The notes under the pieces: generated by a model
Database searches by the model: none
Seen by the model: the letters and a program-made list of their open reading frames with translations, nothing else
Told to the model about the DNA's origin: nothing
Source of the DNA: Luzula sylvatica
Lineage: Eukaryota; Streptophyta; Magnoliopsida; Poales; Juncaceae
Length of the DNA: 64,000 nt
Direction: 5' to 3'
NCBI GenBank assembly: GCA_946800325.1
Contig: OX326961.1
Span: forward strand, 45,719,415-45,783,414
Made by a program: the position numbers and the translations under genes
Shown: piece after piece, positions 26,276 to 37,731 of the stretch
Layout of the letters: the number at the start of each line of letters is the position of its first letter
How positions within the stretch are numbered: the stretch's first letter is position 1

Positions 26276-26449
26276 GCAATTGTTGCTCAGGATGAGGGTG
26301 TTCTATAGATGATATAAATAGAACCCCTCATACTTTTTCTCTCTCCAAGCTTTCACAAAAATTCATTCAACATTCAAAAGAGAGAAAAACCTATAGCCTT
26401 GATTTCCAAATCCCTTGATAGTTCGAGCTAAACCTCTAGATCCTAGATC

Positions 26450-28364
26450 TGTAGGGTTACGCACACATTTATCAAAGTGTGCAGCGGAATTATTTTCGCA
26501 TGCATAACCTAATTCTATCGGGATCACGCCCTAAAACCACCCAAAAAGGAAGAGTCGGAGAAAATTACCTCGTACAAGTTAGTACGTGTCGATTTCTTCT
26601 CAAAATCCGTGAACCTTCTCCAAGGAGTGCTCGTGCAATCCCTCTACTTGTGTCCACCTTGATTTCGACCGATCGGAATCGTCGACGTCGTTCTAGTGGA
26701 AGAAGAGAGAGAAAGCGGCGGCTCAAAACCCTAATTTTTCGACCGATCAATAATCTCAAGAACTTGCTCGAATCTCCCTCTAAATCACTCTAGATGTAAT
26801 CTATTTTTCTGTGGAAGAAGAGAGGGAAAGCGGCGGCTCAAAACCCTAATTCTGAAAATTAGCTTAGGTTAAAACGAAATCAGAATTCTATATATATAGG
26901 AAATTGGTTCGTTCGAACGAACTTAAAGAGTTCGTACGAACTTAAAGAGTTCGAACGAACTTAAAGAGTTCGTTCCAACGAACTCTCTTCTGACTATCAC
27001 GAATAAGTCCGTTCGAACGGACTTAAATAGTTCGTTCGAACGAACCCAATTCTGACTGCAGATTTGCCTATTTATATAAATTCTTCCAAGTTAATTCTTA
27101 AGCTATATTTTCTTTCAAACTCCCTCTTGGATTAAGACTTAATCAACTTGGCCATATGTCCAACATATGTCGTGAGATCTAATCACACGTGATTCCATTT
27201 TGTTTGTCCAACAAACGTATTGGTGAGCATTATCTTGAGAATCCGATATGTTACGAAATCTTGGTGTGACCGTGTAGGTTCGTCTAAGACTGGCAGTGGA
27301 TATAGCAGCAATCCACAAGGTATTGCGAGCACTAGACTGCCGTTAATACCTACCCAGAATTAGCACGAAACAGGTGGAGAACACCTTTATGAAGATGCAG
27401 TACATCTTCATACCTAGCTCAGATAAGTGTTACTAGTCCTCTTGTTCGCGATATCTTCCGATCAAAAGAGTCACGGTGAAGTCTAAGACTTCAAGTCATC
27501 CCCTTTTCTTTTTGATCAGATATACTCTTTCTCGATAAGAATTAGATTGATAATAACAATGCGAACTCCATTGAGTTCCATCGAGCTTGGCCAAGCATTT
27601 CATCAATCTCAATTCAATCGAGGGGCCCGAGAGATATCTCCCTCTATCCTTTTTCAAGGTCAGAAAGGAACAATTCCTATCTTGCAACCTCACATCCTTT
27701 GCCTATGCTAAAAACAATACCCAATAGTAATCTCTGCTACACAGTTACGCGTAGGGTTAATTATATCAAAGCATTGTCTTCAAAGCATTGTCTTTTCACA
27801 TACTTGGTATCCGTGAGATCACTCAAGTATGAAGAACTAAAATGCACTATCTGGATATGAGTTCGTCTCCAATGACTCTAACCATGTTACAAACTCATAT
27901 AGTGGTCAGTCCAATATACGGCGCCGCGTATATCCATATTCTAGAATCGACGCTACCGTCCCAGATCAGTAAAACATGATCATCTCATCTACGAATATGC
28001 CAGTGTATGTAAAAGTCTACATTCAATGAATGGACTACCTGGTTCAAACCTATGAACAACTTTATACACGAGGGACGTTTTAGAATTATATTCATTCCAT
28101 TTAGTGGTTTTACTATCATTCAATTGACGAATCAATATGCCAGACTATGGCCATGCAACATATTATTCTCAACTGACTCGATGCACTAAACTAGAATAAA
28201 ATTCAAGGTCTATCCGATTATTATAATCGAATAACCTCTTACACACTTTCTTGTTATTTAAATTTTTTGAAATATGAAGGTTTAGGTCATATGATGAATA
28301 ATAATATAAATATCTGTCTCACAAACAAATACAATCCGAATAACACGCCTAGGGCATAATAAAT
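26450..28364 (-). repeat. 3' LTR of Copia C
   Basis: About 1.9 kb. Ends GTAACCCTACA on the minus strand; its start next to the PPT is somewhat mutated. It contains the palindromes at 26905-27050 followed, in minus-strand order, by TATATATA (26898-26889). Relative to the 5' LTR it has an internal duplication of GGAAGAAGAGAGA...CAAAACCCTAAT near 26695-26850. Confidence 0.85.
26905..27050 (-). promoter_or_regulatory. Palindrome cluster in the Copia C LTR
   Basis: GTTCGTTCGAACGAAC, GTTCGTACGAAC, GAGTTCGAACGAAC, GTTCGTTCCAACGAAC, AGTCCGTTCGAACGGACT and GTTCGTTCGAACGAAC. Neighbouring centres are mostly 21-23 bp apart (one is 17). The cluster lies directly upstream of TATATATA on the minus strand. 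Confidence 0.65.
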
Positions 28365-28365
28365 G

Positions 28366-28374
28366 TTCTCCCAC
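28366..28374 (-). other. Polypurine tract of Copia C
   Basis: GTGGGAGAA on the minus strand, next to the 3' LTR; same type as Copia B (GAGTGGGAGAC). Confidence 0.8.
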
Positions 28375-28432
28375 TTGCACTAGGCAGATCGAATCCCCTT
28401 ATGCAATAAGAAACATAAATAAAACACCCAAT

Positions 28433-31400
28433 CTAACACTGCGATAGATATCCTAATCCTATCGCCCTAGCATGCTGCTCATGCTTGGCACGTGATAGTG
28501 GCTTCGTAAATGGATCGGCCACGTTATCATCAGTAGGTATCTTCATTATTTTCACGTCACCTCTCTTCGTAATCTCACGAATCAAGGGGTAACGTCGGAG
28601 TACTTGCTTGGACCTGTGATGCGCTCGTGGTTCCTTGGATTGTGCTATTGCTCCGTTATTGTCACAATACACATCCATGGGACCCGAGATGCTTGGCATA
28701 ACGCCAAGTTCCATCACGAACTGTCGTAGCCAGACAGCTCCTTTGCGGCTTCCGAAGCCGCGATGTATTCCGCTTCAGTTGTAGAATCAGCCACCGTCTT
28801 CTGTTTGGAGCTTTTCCAAACAACAGCTCCTCCATTGAGCGTGAAGACGTAACCACTTTGAGATTGGAAATCATCCGGGCAAGTTTGGAAACTAGCATCT
28901 GTATATCCTTGGATAATCAGATCTCCTTCCCAACCTCCATAGACAAGAAACATATCTTTAGTATTCCTGAGATACTTAAGAGTGCTCTTGACTGCGGACC
29001 AGTGAACTTCCCCGGAATCAGACTGATAGCGGTAAGTCACACTCAACGCATATGCGACATCTGGTCTAGTACATATCATGGCATACATGATCGATCCTAT
29101 AGTCGAAGCGTATGGGATCCGACTCATTCGCTCACGTTCAGCGTCCGTTGAAGGACACTGATCCTTAGTGAGAGCGATGCCATGTGACATTGGCAGAAAT
29201 CCTTTCTTGGATTGCTCCATGTGAAACCTAGTTATTACTTTGTCAATATATGTACTCTGACTTAGTCCGAGAAGACTCCTTGATCTATCTCTATAGATCT
29301 TCACGCCTAAAATATAGGCAGCTTCTCCTAAGTCCTTCATTGCGAATTGACTACCCAAATATGCCTTAACCTGGTTAAGCATTGGGATGTCATTTCCAAT
29401 AAGTAAGATGTCGTCCACGTACAAGATGAGGAATACGACCGAACTCCCACTGAATTTCTTGTATACACAAGGTTCCTCGATATTTTGAATGAAACCATAC
29501 TTTGCGATGACCTCATCGAATCGTATGTTCCACGCACGAGATGCTTGTTTTAATCCATAAATGGATCTCACAAGCTTGCACACTTTATTCGTATTCTTTG
29601 GATCGACAAAACCCTCGGGTTGTGTCATATACACATCCTCGGTAAGGTTCCCGTTAAGGAAAGCGATTTTGACATCCATCTGCCATATCTCATAATCGTG
29701 ATATGCAGCTATCGCTAGAAGAATGCGAATACTCTTAAACATGGCTACTGGGGAAAACGTTTCATCATAGTCTACACCATGAATTTGCTTAAAACCTTTC
29801 GCCACTAGTCTTGCTTTAAAAGTTTGTATATTACCATACATGTCGGTTTTCTTCTTGAAAACCCATTTGCACCCAACGGTTTTAGCACCATTAGGTAGAT
29901 CAATAAGATTCCAAACCTTATTATCATACATGGACTGGATCTCGGTTTTCATGGCTTCGTGCCATTTCGAGGAATCCAGGCTAGACATAGCACCTTTGTA
30001 GGAGGTTGCCTCGTCATCTAGAGTCAACTCATCATCGTCATTACTAATGAGAAATCCATATCTCTCAGGTTCTTGACGATTCCTACCAGATCTACGTATA
30101 GCTTGTGTACTAGATTCTGGTTCACCATCCAATGGTAACTCAGAATCTTGTTCCAGATCAACTTGTTCACTTTGTGGTTCTCGAATTTCTTCGAGATCAA
30201 TTTTACTCCCACTGGCTTGACGATCTAGGAATTCCTTCTCTCAGAAGTGTCCTCGTTGAGCCACGAAAACCTTGTTTTTGCTAGGCAAGTAAAAGTAGTA
30301 TCCTCTAGTTTCTTGAGGATACCCCGCAAATAAACACTTGTCTGATCTTGGCTCGAGTTTTTCCGTCAATAACCTTTTGACGTATGCCTCGCAACCCCAA
30401 ATCTTAAGATAAGACAATGATGGCACCATGCCATGCCATAATTCATATGGTGTCTTTTCAACCGATTTGGACGGAGCTCTATTCAGTATATGAGCGGCCG
30501 TTTGAAGCGCGAAACCCCAAAATGACTTTGGCAACTCCGTTCGACTCATCATCGAGCGAACCATGTCTAACAAGGTCTGATTCCTCCTCTCGGACACTCC
30601 ATTCCATTGGGGTGTACCAGGTGGAGTCCATTGTGATACTATACCACAATCTCGAAGATAGTACTCAAACTCATAGCTCAAGTATTCGCCACCTTGATCC
30701 GATCGAATGGCTTTTACTTTCTTGCCCAGTTGAAGTTCTACTTCGTGTTGAAACTCTTTGAATTTCTCTAAAGTTTCACTTTTGTGACGCATTAAGTATA
30801 GATAACCATATCTACTATAATCGTCAGTAAAAGTCACAAAGTAGCGATACCCATTTCTAGCCTCGACACTCATCGGTCCACATACATCGGAATGTATGAG
30901 GGCCAACACATCTTTTGATCTTTCTCCTTTCTTGGAGAAAGGTGTCTTTGTCATCTTACCCATCAAACAACATTCGCAATTTTCTATTGACTCTAAGTCC
31001 AAATAATCTAGCACTCCATCCTTTTGGAGTCTAGCAATGCGTTTCTCGTTTATGTGTCCGAGACGACAATGCCATGAGTATGTTTCATTAGTTTGAGTAG
31101 TATTTATGTTATAAATGGACCAATTATTGTTGTTATTTTCTAAATCCAAGACATATAGACCATTTTCAACTAGAACATTACTAAAGAAAATGTCATTCTT
31201 GCGAATAAAACAATCATTAGTACCAATAACTAATTCATATCCATCCGCAATAAGTCTCGAAACAGAAATAATACTCCTACTCAAAGTAGGTACATAACAA
31301 CAATTATCCAAGACTAAAATAAGTCCATTTGGCAAAGTTAAATCATACGTCCCTTCGGTTAATGCTGCTACTCGAGCTCCATTCCCGACGCGTAAATCAA

Positions 31401-32380
31401 CTTCGCCACGAATCAACGATCTTCTACTTCTTAGGCCCTGCATATTATTACAAATATGAGTCCCACATCCAGTGTCCAACACCCATGATGATGAAGTAAA
31501 GAAATAAGATTCGATAACGAAAATACCTGATGCCGGTGTGTCCAAGGAAGCGGTCTTTTGCTTGCTCTCCCTCAGGAAGATCTCGCAATCATACTTCCAA
31601 TGCCCCTCCTTGACGTAGTGGAAACACTTCTTGTCATCCTTGGGCTTTCTTGCCCACGGGCTTAGGCGCAACCTTGTTGCCCTTTGCCTTCCTCTTCTTG
31701 TTTTTGTACCCATTGTTTGGACTCTTCCCTTCAACCACCAATACTGCCGAAGTCTTTTGCTTCATGTACCGCGGTTTCATGTCACTTTCGAATGTTCTGA
31801 GCATTCCGAAAAGCTGGGGAATGGTCCTTTGCATGTCTGACATGTGGAAATGTGAAATGAACGAATCGAAACTCGGTGGCAGTGACAACATGATCAAATC
31901 AGTTTGTAACTCCACCTCGAATTTTATGCCAAGCCTCTCAAGGTGATCGAAATATCCTTTCATCTTGAGAAGGTGCGAGCTAACGGGCGTACCATCTTGC
32001 ATCTTGCATTGCGTCGCATTGCCAAGAGCTTGATACTTCTCCACCCTTGCTTGAACCTGAAACATCTCCCTGATCTGTTTCATAATCTCGTATGCATCCT
32101 GTTTCTCAAACTGGATTTGATATTCAGGAGTCATAGTAGCCAACATGAGGCATGTGACATCATTCGAATCGTCCAAGATGGTCGTATGTTCGAATACATC
32201 ATCCTCAATTGTTTTATCCCCTGGCACAGGAGGGATAGGCATCTCCAAGACATGTGCATTTCCTTCCTGTTTCAGAACGAATCCCAGATTCCTCTGCCAG
32301 TCGAGAAAGTTCTTTCCATTCATTCGTTCCCTTTCCAAAATGGAACGCAAACTAAAGCGGTTGTTACTTGGTAAAGCCAT
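28433..32380 (-). pseudogene. Broken gag-pol of Copia C
   Basis: Minus-strand order: gag from 32380 (MALPSNNRFSLRSILERE), zinc knuckle (CFHYVKEGHWKYDC, second Cys is Tyr), protease (VLDTGCGTHI), integrase (HCRLGHIN...CECC, HSDVCGP, TDDYSRYG), reverse transcriptase (WQMDVKIAFLNG, LYVDDILLIGN) and RNase H (TTEAEYIA, YCDNNGAI). Damage is light: one frameshift near 31640 in gag, one in-frame TGA at 30243-30241 after the integrase, and one frameshift near 28715 in RNase H. It is much better preserved than Copia B's gag-pol and only moderately similar to it, so they are different families. Confidence 0.95.
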
Positions 32381-33714
32381 AAATTCTACAATTTTTGAAA
32401 AATAATGTAATTAATAACGTGGTCTTTCATATATTAAAATTTCATTTTAAACAACTTGAAATACCCATTATTTTATCATTTCAAATAGCCCCCACTATTG
32501 AAACGGAGATTTGATACCTTAAATCTCGTAATGGACAAGATCCCTATTTAGCGTATCTCTAAGGTGACGAAGGCTAACCACTTAGAAAATACGTTACGTT
32601 GGGTAGGACAATGTCCAATCATCTCCAAGACGATTTTTGCTTTGTTCGTGAGGACCGGTATTGAGTCCAACTCAAAACCAGTGTGTGTGTGTACCTCACT
32701 CCTTGCCCAAAATCCTAGCCTAACTAGCGAATTGGTCAAGTCCAAACCACAAGTGGAGTATCATTCAATTAGCGAATTGACATGCCAGACTATGGCCATG
32801 CAACACGTCAACTCCTAATCAATGCATGTCTTCCTTGCTACGTACGTGTAAATCTGTGCCAGACGAAGACCATGCAACACAAATAAACAAGTACTAGTCT
32901 TGAAGGTTCCATTTTGGGAGGCAAATAACTTGATAATTACGTGGGAGGATTTTCTTTTAATAAAAATCATTTATTTTATTCATTCACAAAAACAAATAAA
33001 ATATTATGGTATAGCATATTGGCCTTTTAGTTTTATGAGCAATCATAAAACCCTAAATTCCCAACCCTAAAACCCAAGATGATTCCTTGCTTTGAAGATC
33101 CAATCTCCGTGTCGTGTCGTCTTGCCTTGAAGGTCCCTCTTCAAAATTAAACCTATTTTATTTTATTACAACTTTGGAAGACTCACCGGCCCCAACATAT
33201 TTAAATAAAATACAATTTGGAAAGCTCATCGGCCCCCACACAACACACATACAAGCATTCATAGACAATCATCCCCGTTTTAGGCTATATGCTATACCGA
33301 ATCGAATTTATAAATTGGAAATTTTAAATTATTGGCCATTTTTGACAGAAAAAAAATTTGGTTGTCCAGAATTTTGTTCGTTCGAACGCACGACAGAAAA
33401 AAAAACTTTTTACTTTTTTTTTTTTTTTTTTTTTTTTTGAAAAACCCGATTAGTCCGTTCGAACGAACCTTAATCTGCCAGTTTTCCCAAAACCTGATTT
33501 CTTTGTCGTTTCGTTCCGAAAATCCAATTTTCAACAAATCCAATATGTTTAACACTTTAATAACATACAAATATCCAATAATTGATTTATTAAAGGTCTT
33601 CCTATCATGTATTTTTGCTCAATTTTGTGTAATTTTGCAATTTAGCCCAAAAATTCTAAAATTTCCTAAATTCGAATTAAAAACATCGATTTTCGATGGT
33701 TTTAGCGAGCGATT
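32381..33714 (-). other. Copia C 5' leader
   Basis: Non-coding on the minus strand between PBS and gag. Contains a T-run (about 33413-33439) flanked by two TTCGAACG palindromes (33379 and 33455) and the duplicated phrase CCAGAC.ATGGCCATGCAACA (about 32782 and 32860, CCAGACGAAGACCATGCAAC). Confidence 0.6.
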
Positions 33715-33726
33715 GCTCTGATACCA
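33715..33726 (-). other. Primer binding site of Copia C
   Basis: Minus-strand TGGTATCAGAGC (plus GCTCTGATACCA), one base from the LTR end at 33728. Confidence 0.95.
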
Positions 33727-33727
33727 C

Positions 33728-34289
33728 TGTAGGGTTACGCACACGTTTAACAAAGTGTGCAGCGGAATTATTTTCGCATGCGTAACCTAATTCTACCTGG
33801 ATCACGCCCTAAAACCACCCAAAAAGGAAGAGTCGGAGAAAATTACCTCGTACAAGTTAGTACGTGTCGATTTCTTCTCGAAATCCGTGAACCTTCTCCA
33901 AGGAGTGCTCGTGCAATCCCTCTACTCGTGTCCACCTAATTGATTTCGACCGATCGGAATCGTCGACGTCGTTCTAGTCGCCGTCACGATCAATAATCTC
34001 AAGAACTTGCTCGAATCTCCCTCTAAATCACTCTAGATCTAATCTATTTTTCTGTGGAAGAAGAGAGAGAAATCGGTGGCTCAAAACCCTAATTCTGAAA
34101 ATTAGCTTAGGTTAAAACGAAATCAGAATTCTATATATATAGGAAATAGGTTCGTTCGAACGAACTTAAATTCGTTCGAACGAACTTAAAGAGTTCGTTC
34201 CAACGAACTCTCTTCTGACTATAATGAATAAGTCCGTTCGAACGCACTTAAATAGTTCGTTCGAACGAACCCAATTCTGAGTGCAGATT
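33728..34289 (-). repeat. Truncated 5' LTR of Copia C
   Basis: Aligns with 26450-27068 of the 3' LTR and then stops at GCAGATT, where the host LTR resumes (CTCAACTCATC). It keeps the palindromes (34147-34273) and TATATATA but not the first 1.3 kb of U3. Confidence 0.88.
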
Positions 34290-34810
34290 CTCAACTCATC
34301 TATTCTAAACGATTCCCAACTCACGTGACCGATCACGTTGTAGTTCGTCTTAGAAACTTGTAATAGGCTAGTACTACGATTGTAAAGTCCGCCATAGACC
34401 GATAGAAAACGTGTAAATCGATCTAGGCAAAACCTTGTATGAGTGAGTTGGAATTCAATCGAAAGCCCAAAAGGCACAAGTCATTCCCGGAGACGTAGGT
34501 ACTTGCATCTAACGAACTTCGTAGCAAATATTGTGTGTTCAATTGTTCGGTACTCTCTTCTCTATTTTAAATTACTTCAATTAACTTCCGCATCTAGAAT
34601 TGGTATACCGTAGTGCGAAAGTTGTACACTAGGAATACCTATTCACCCCCCTCTAGGTTAGAATTAACCAACAGAGATTTTCTCTTTTTTTCACAGATCT
34701 TATATGTTAGGATAATTTGGAAGATCAAGAAATCTTATTTTTTACTTACAATATTTAATAGGATTAATGAGTATCTAATATGTAACTACAGATACATAAA
34801 TAGCTTCCGT

Positions 34811-35000
34811 CATAACGGACGTAACACAGTTATTGTGTTTCTCAGTACATACATCTCCGTTATAATGGATAAATATTGTCCATCATAATGGAATAACCAA
34901 TTCGTTGTAACGGAGCATACTGTCTATTACGACATAATACTCACTGATTGTCAGACCAACCACTCCGTTACAACGGACATACAATCCCTTATAACGGACT
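34811..35000 (-). promoter_or_regulatory. Palindrome pairs with a TTATAA core
   Basis: Pairs CTCCGTTATAATGGA / GTCCATCATAATGGA (23 bp), TTCGTTGTAACGGAG / GTCTATTACGACATA (22 bp) and CTCCGTTACAACGGAC / TCCCTTATAACGGAC (21 bp), plus a single TTCCGTCATAACGGAC. They are in the outer solo LTR, upstream (minus strand) of a weak TATA-like sequence near 34755. Confidence 0.6.
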
Positions 35001-35125
35001 ACTCACTGGTTGTCAGTTGTGCACAATCTTATTATGCATTCAATCGTTTCGACGAACGCGTACGTTCATCTATCTTTATTTGTACATTCTTCTAGTTGAT
35101 CCAAAGCTGTAATTCCTTCAATGCG

Positions 35126-35599
35126 TATTTTCTGTTTTCCCGAAAACTGATAAACCCGTTTCGTTTTATACATATCCGTTCAAACGCATACAAACATGTG
35201 TTTGAACACATAGTGTAAAAACTAGAGGTGGCAAATCTAGGCTGAATCCAAAAAAAATGCCCGTCTCGTCTGAAGTCGGACTCGTCCAGCACTCGAATAT
35301 TTAGAAAAATAAAACGGCCAAATCCGTCCGACTCTGACCAGAGAAATCCGACTCAAAATTGGCCTGACATTAGTTTTTAGTCCGACCCGACTCATCCGAA
35401 TCCGAGTTGTCCGAGACTCGAAAAATCCGAACTCAAATATGGCCCATACTCGAATTGACTACGATCCAAATCAATTCAAAGTCAAAAAATTGCATTTCTA
35501 TATAACAAGATGTCGAAATACTTTTCATATACATCAATCTTAGGAAGCCGTAATTTTGCTGTACTTTGATGCCGTGAGACCCAACAATATTTATGACCA
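35126..35599. other. Spacer with a hAT-like relic
   Basis: From 35223 the sequence TAGAGGTGGCAAATC followed by CCGACTC/CCGAATCC-rich repeats resembles one end of a non-autonomous hAT element. I did not find the other end. No gene. Confidence 0.35.
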
Positions 35600-35607
35600 G
35601 TTAATAT

Positions 35608-35705
35608 CAATGTTCTAAAAATCGGCCTAGGCGCTAGGCGCCGACCAAACGTCTAGGTTTAGCCTAGTCGTTTTTGTCTAGGAGGAATTCCGCCTAGGCC
35701 CATCC

Positions 35706-35744
<39 letters not shown>

Positions 35745-36239
35745 CCTGCACCTTTCTTTTTTCCTTTTCTTCTTTCTATTTTTAGTAACTTTATTTTGTG
35801 ATTTATTTGGATTTGTGTTAAATTTTATGTCGCGTGGATACTCCGAAAAATCAAAATCTATCCGTATCCGATACGCGTATCGTATCCTAAATCATATGTT
35901 AAATTGTCGTATCGCCGTATCCGATACGCATAACGGTATCGCCGTATCCGATACGCGTAACGGTATCGCCGTATCGGCATATCCGAGCAACATAAGTATT
36001 ATTATGTTATAGATTTCATGTTATGATTTGTTTGGACGTTGTCTCAAATAAAATATATATACATTATTTTTAGTATAAAAAGTTATAGCACAAATTATAA
36101 TATATAAAAATTAAAAAATATGACAAAAATTATGTAAAATTACAAATCCGTCTATATCCGATTAATCCCCGATTAATCCCTCTAGGCGCTAGACGGTGCC
36201 CGTCCGCCCGACTAGCGCCTAACGATTTCTGTAACATTG
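35608..36239. mobile_element. Non-autonomous hAT-type element, TSD GTTAATAT
   Basis: 632 bp between exact 8-bp duplications GTTAATAT (35600-35607; 36240-36247). Ends are CAATGTTCTAAAAATCG and, inverted, CAATGTTACAGAAATCG, then CCTAGGCGCTAGGCG-type subterminal repeats on both sides. A T-run of about 32 sits near 35709-35740. Inside, 35835-35995 holds TATCCGATACGCG repeats with ends resembling a second, smaller element of the 37163 type. Confidence 0.85.
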
Positions 36240-36369
36240 GTTAATATCATACTTGTTATATTTTTTTTGTTTGGATTATAAGTTGATTTTATATCACCAG
36301 TAAAACTGCTTTGTTACTGCCTTTTCACAGTTTTAATGTAATACCAATATTACTAATTATCATATATAT

Positions 36370-37060
36370 TTTTCGTTTTCGTGTTAATACATATCTTTTC
36401 AATTTTGAAAAACCAAAATTTCGTAATGCTCATACGATCATTTCAAAAGTTGTCGTAATTTTTTTACTTCAAATGTTCTAAAAAACGTGTTATCGAGACT
36501 GTCCAAGGCCTAAATGAATTGGTAAGATTGAATATTGCGAAAAAAACAAAATTTTGTAATGTATGTACAATATGGTGAATAGTTATGTCGTAAAATTTTC
36601 GATACAAATGTTTCCAAAACTCGTTTTTTGGACTCCACGAGATCTAAAATAGATTGTTGAGGTCGTTTATTGTGAAAAACTAAAATTTTGTAATGTTTGT
36701 GCGATCCTATAAAAAATCGTGTCGCAAATCTTTCGATACAAATGTTCAAAAAACACTTTAGTGAACTCACCGCGGCCTAATTGTATTACTATGATCAGTT
36801 ATTGCGAAAAAGTAAAGTTTCATAATGTTTGTACGATCAAATCAAAATTTGTGTCATAAAACTTTTGATATAAATGCTTTCAAAAACACGTTATTTGAAC
36901 TACACAATGCCAAAATAGATTATCATGATCGCTTATTGCGGAAAAACAAAACTTCGAAAGTTTTTACAATCTAATTTGAAAAGTTCCGTCATAATTTTTT
37001 TAATACAAATGTCCCGAAAACACGCTTGTTTGAACTCTCAAGAATTAACTATTTTCTTAA
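36370..37060 (+). repeat. Diverged tandem repeat, unit about 130 bp (copy set 2)
   Basis: Five units with TTTCGATA or its variants at about 36597, 36731, 36863 and 36990. Shared words: GTAATGTTTGTACGATC, AAAACACGTTATTTGAAC and GGCCTAAATAGATTA. Same family as 14205-14700. Confidence 0.7.
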
Positions 37061-37162
37061 TGTTTATACAATATCTCTCCTGAAATTGTTGGGCCTAATA
37101 TAAATCCTTTGAATTAACTATTTATCTTTTATTTTCTATTTCTTTTTTAAGCCACTAATTAA

Positions 37163-37723
37163 CTGTGTTACGCGGATACTTCAAAAATGCAGAAGTATCC
37201 TGAAGATACGCGTATTCGATACAGATACGGGTGCGATACGGCTCAGATACGTATCGGATACGCCACGTGGCGTATCCGAATATATTAATATTTATTTTTT
37301 TCAGATACGGCGGGGATACGCCAGGATACGACTGGGGATACTTCCAGGATACGGCTGGGATACTTCATTTCGGATACTTCGGCCCATTATATATTTTGGC
37401 CCATAATATTTTTAAACAAATTATATAGGATACTTCTGGGATACTTCTAAATTAGTTCTAAAATATTTCTAGAACAAGTTTATGATAGTTTTATGATACT
37501 TGTATTGTTTGGTTGATATTATTTATTGTCATGATATTTAATTTAAAAATATTATTAATTTATTATTTTATTTATTACTAATTTATTAATTATATATAAT
37601 ATAAAAATATTAAGCTAATAATTATATAGCCGTATCCGTATCCGTGATTTTTTGAAAATTGCCGTATCGCCGTATCCGTATCGTATCGGATACGCTTCCC
37701 CTATCTGTATTCGTGCAACATAG
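37163..37723. mobile_element. Non-autonomous hAT-type element, TSD CTAATTAA
   Basis: 561 bp between exact 8-bp duplications CTAATTAA (37155-37162; 37724-37731). Ends CTGTGTTACGCGGATAC and, inverted, CTATGTTGCACGAATAC. Both halves are full of GATACGG/CCGTATC subterminal words. No transposase. Confidence 0.85.
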
Positions 37724-37731
37724 CTAATTAA

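Larger units (their letters stand above)
26450..34289 (-). mobile_element. Ty1/Copia element (Copia C), minus strand, innermost of the nest
   Basis: On the minus strand: partial 5' LTR (34289-33728), PBS (33726-33715, TGGTATCAGAGC), leader, gag-pol (32380-28433), PPT (GTGGGAGAA, 28374-28366) and full 3' LTR (28364-26450, about 1.9 kb). The 5' LTR is cut after about 560 bp at a junction with the host LTR near 34289 and lacks its U3 start. The flanks (AGATC left, GATTC right) are not an exact duplication, so a deletion removed part of the element after insertion. Confidence 0.93.
25481..34673 (+). mobile_element. Solo LTR (family LTR-1/2), split by a Copia element, TSD GAGAT
   Basis: Blocks 25481-26449 and about 34290-34673 align with the solo LTR at 3530-4774. 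It starts TGTTGATCCAAAT and ends AATTAACCAACA, with an exact TSD GAGAT (25476-25480; 34674-34678). A TATA box (TATAAATAG, 26313-26321) lies about 40 bp after a palindrome cluster. This copy has an extra 82-bp tandem duplication at about 25960-26125. Confidence 0.93.
25014..35120 (-). mobile_element. Solo LTR (minus), outermost of a three-level nest, TSD ATGCG
   Basis: Two blocks, 25014-25480 and 34679-35120, make a roughly 910-bp LTR. On the minus strand it starts TGAAGGAATTACAGC and ends GTCCAACA. An exact 5-bp duplication ATGCG flanks it (25009-25013; 35121-35125). The U5 part resembles Copia B (GGTCGGATCGGACC-like, GATGCCGAT). It has its own palindromes (34811-35000) built on CCGTTATAACGGA. 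The interruption is the LTR 25481-34673. Confidence 0.92.

Noticed and set aside
30417..32405. Several plus-strand frames of 60-143 codons
   Set aside because: Antisense shadows of the Copia C gag-pol.
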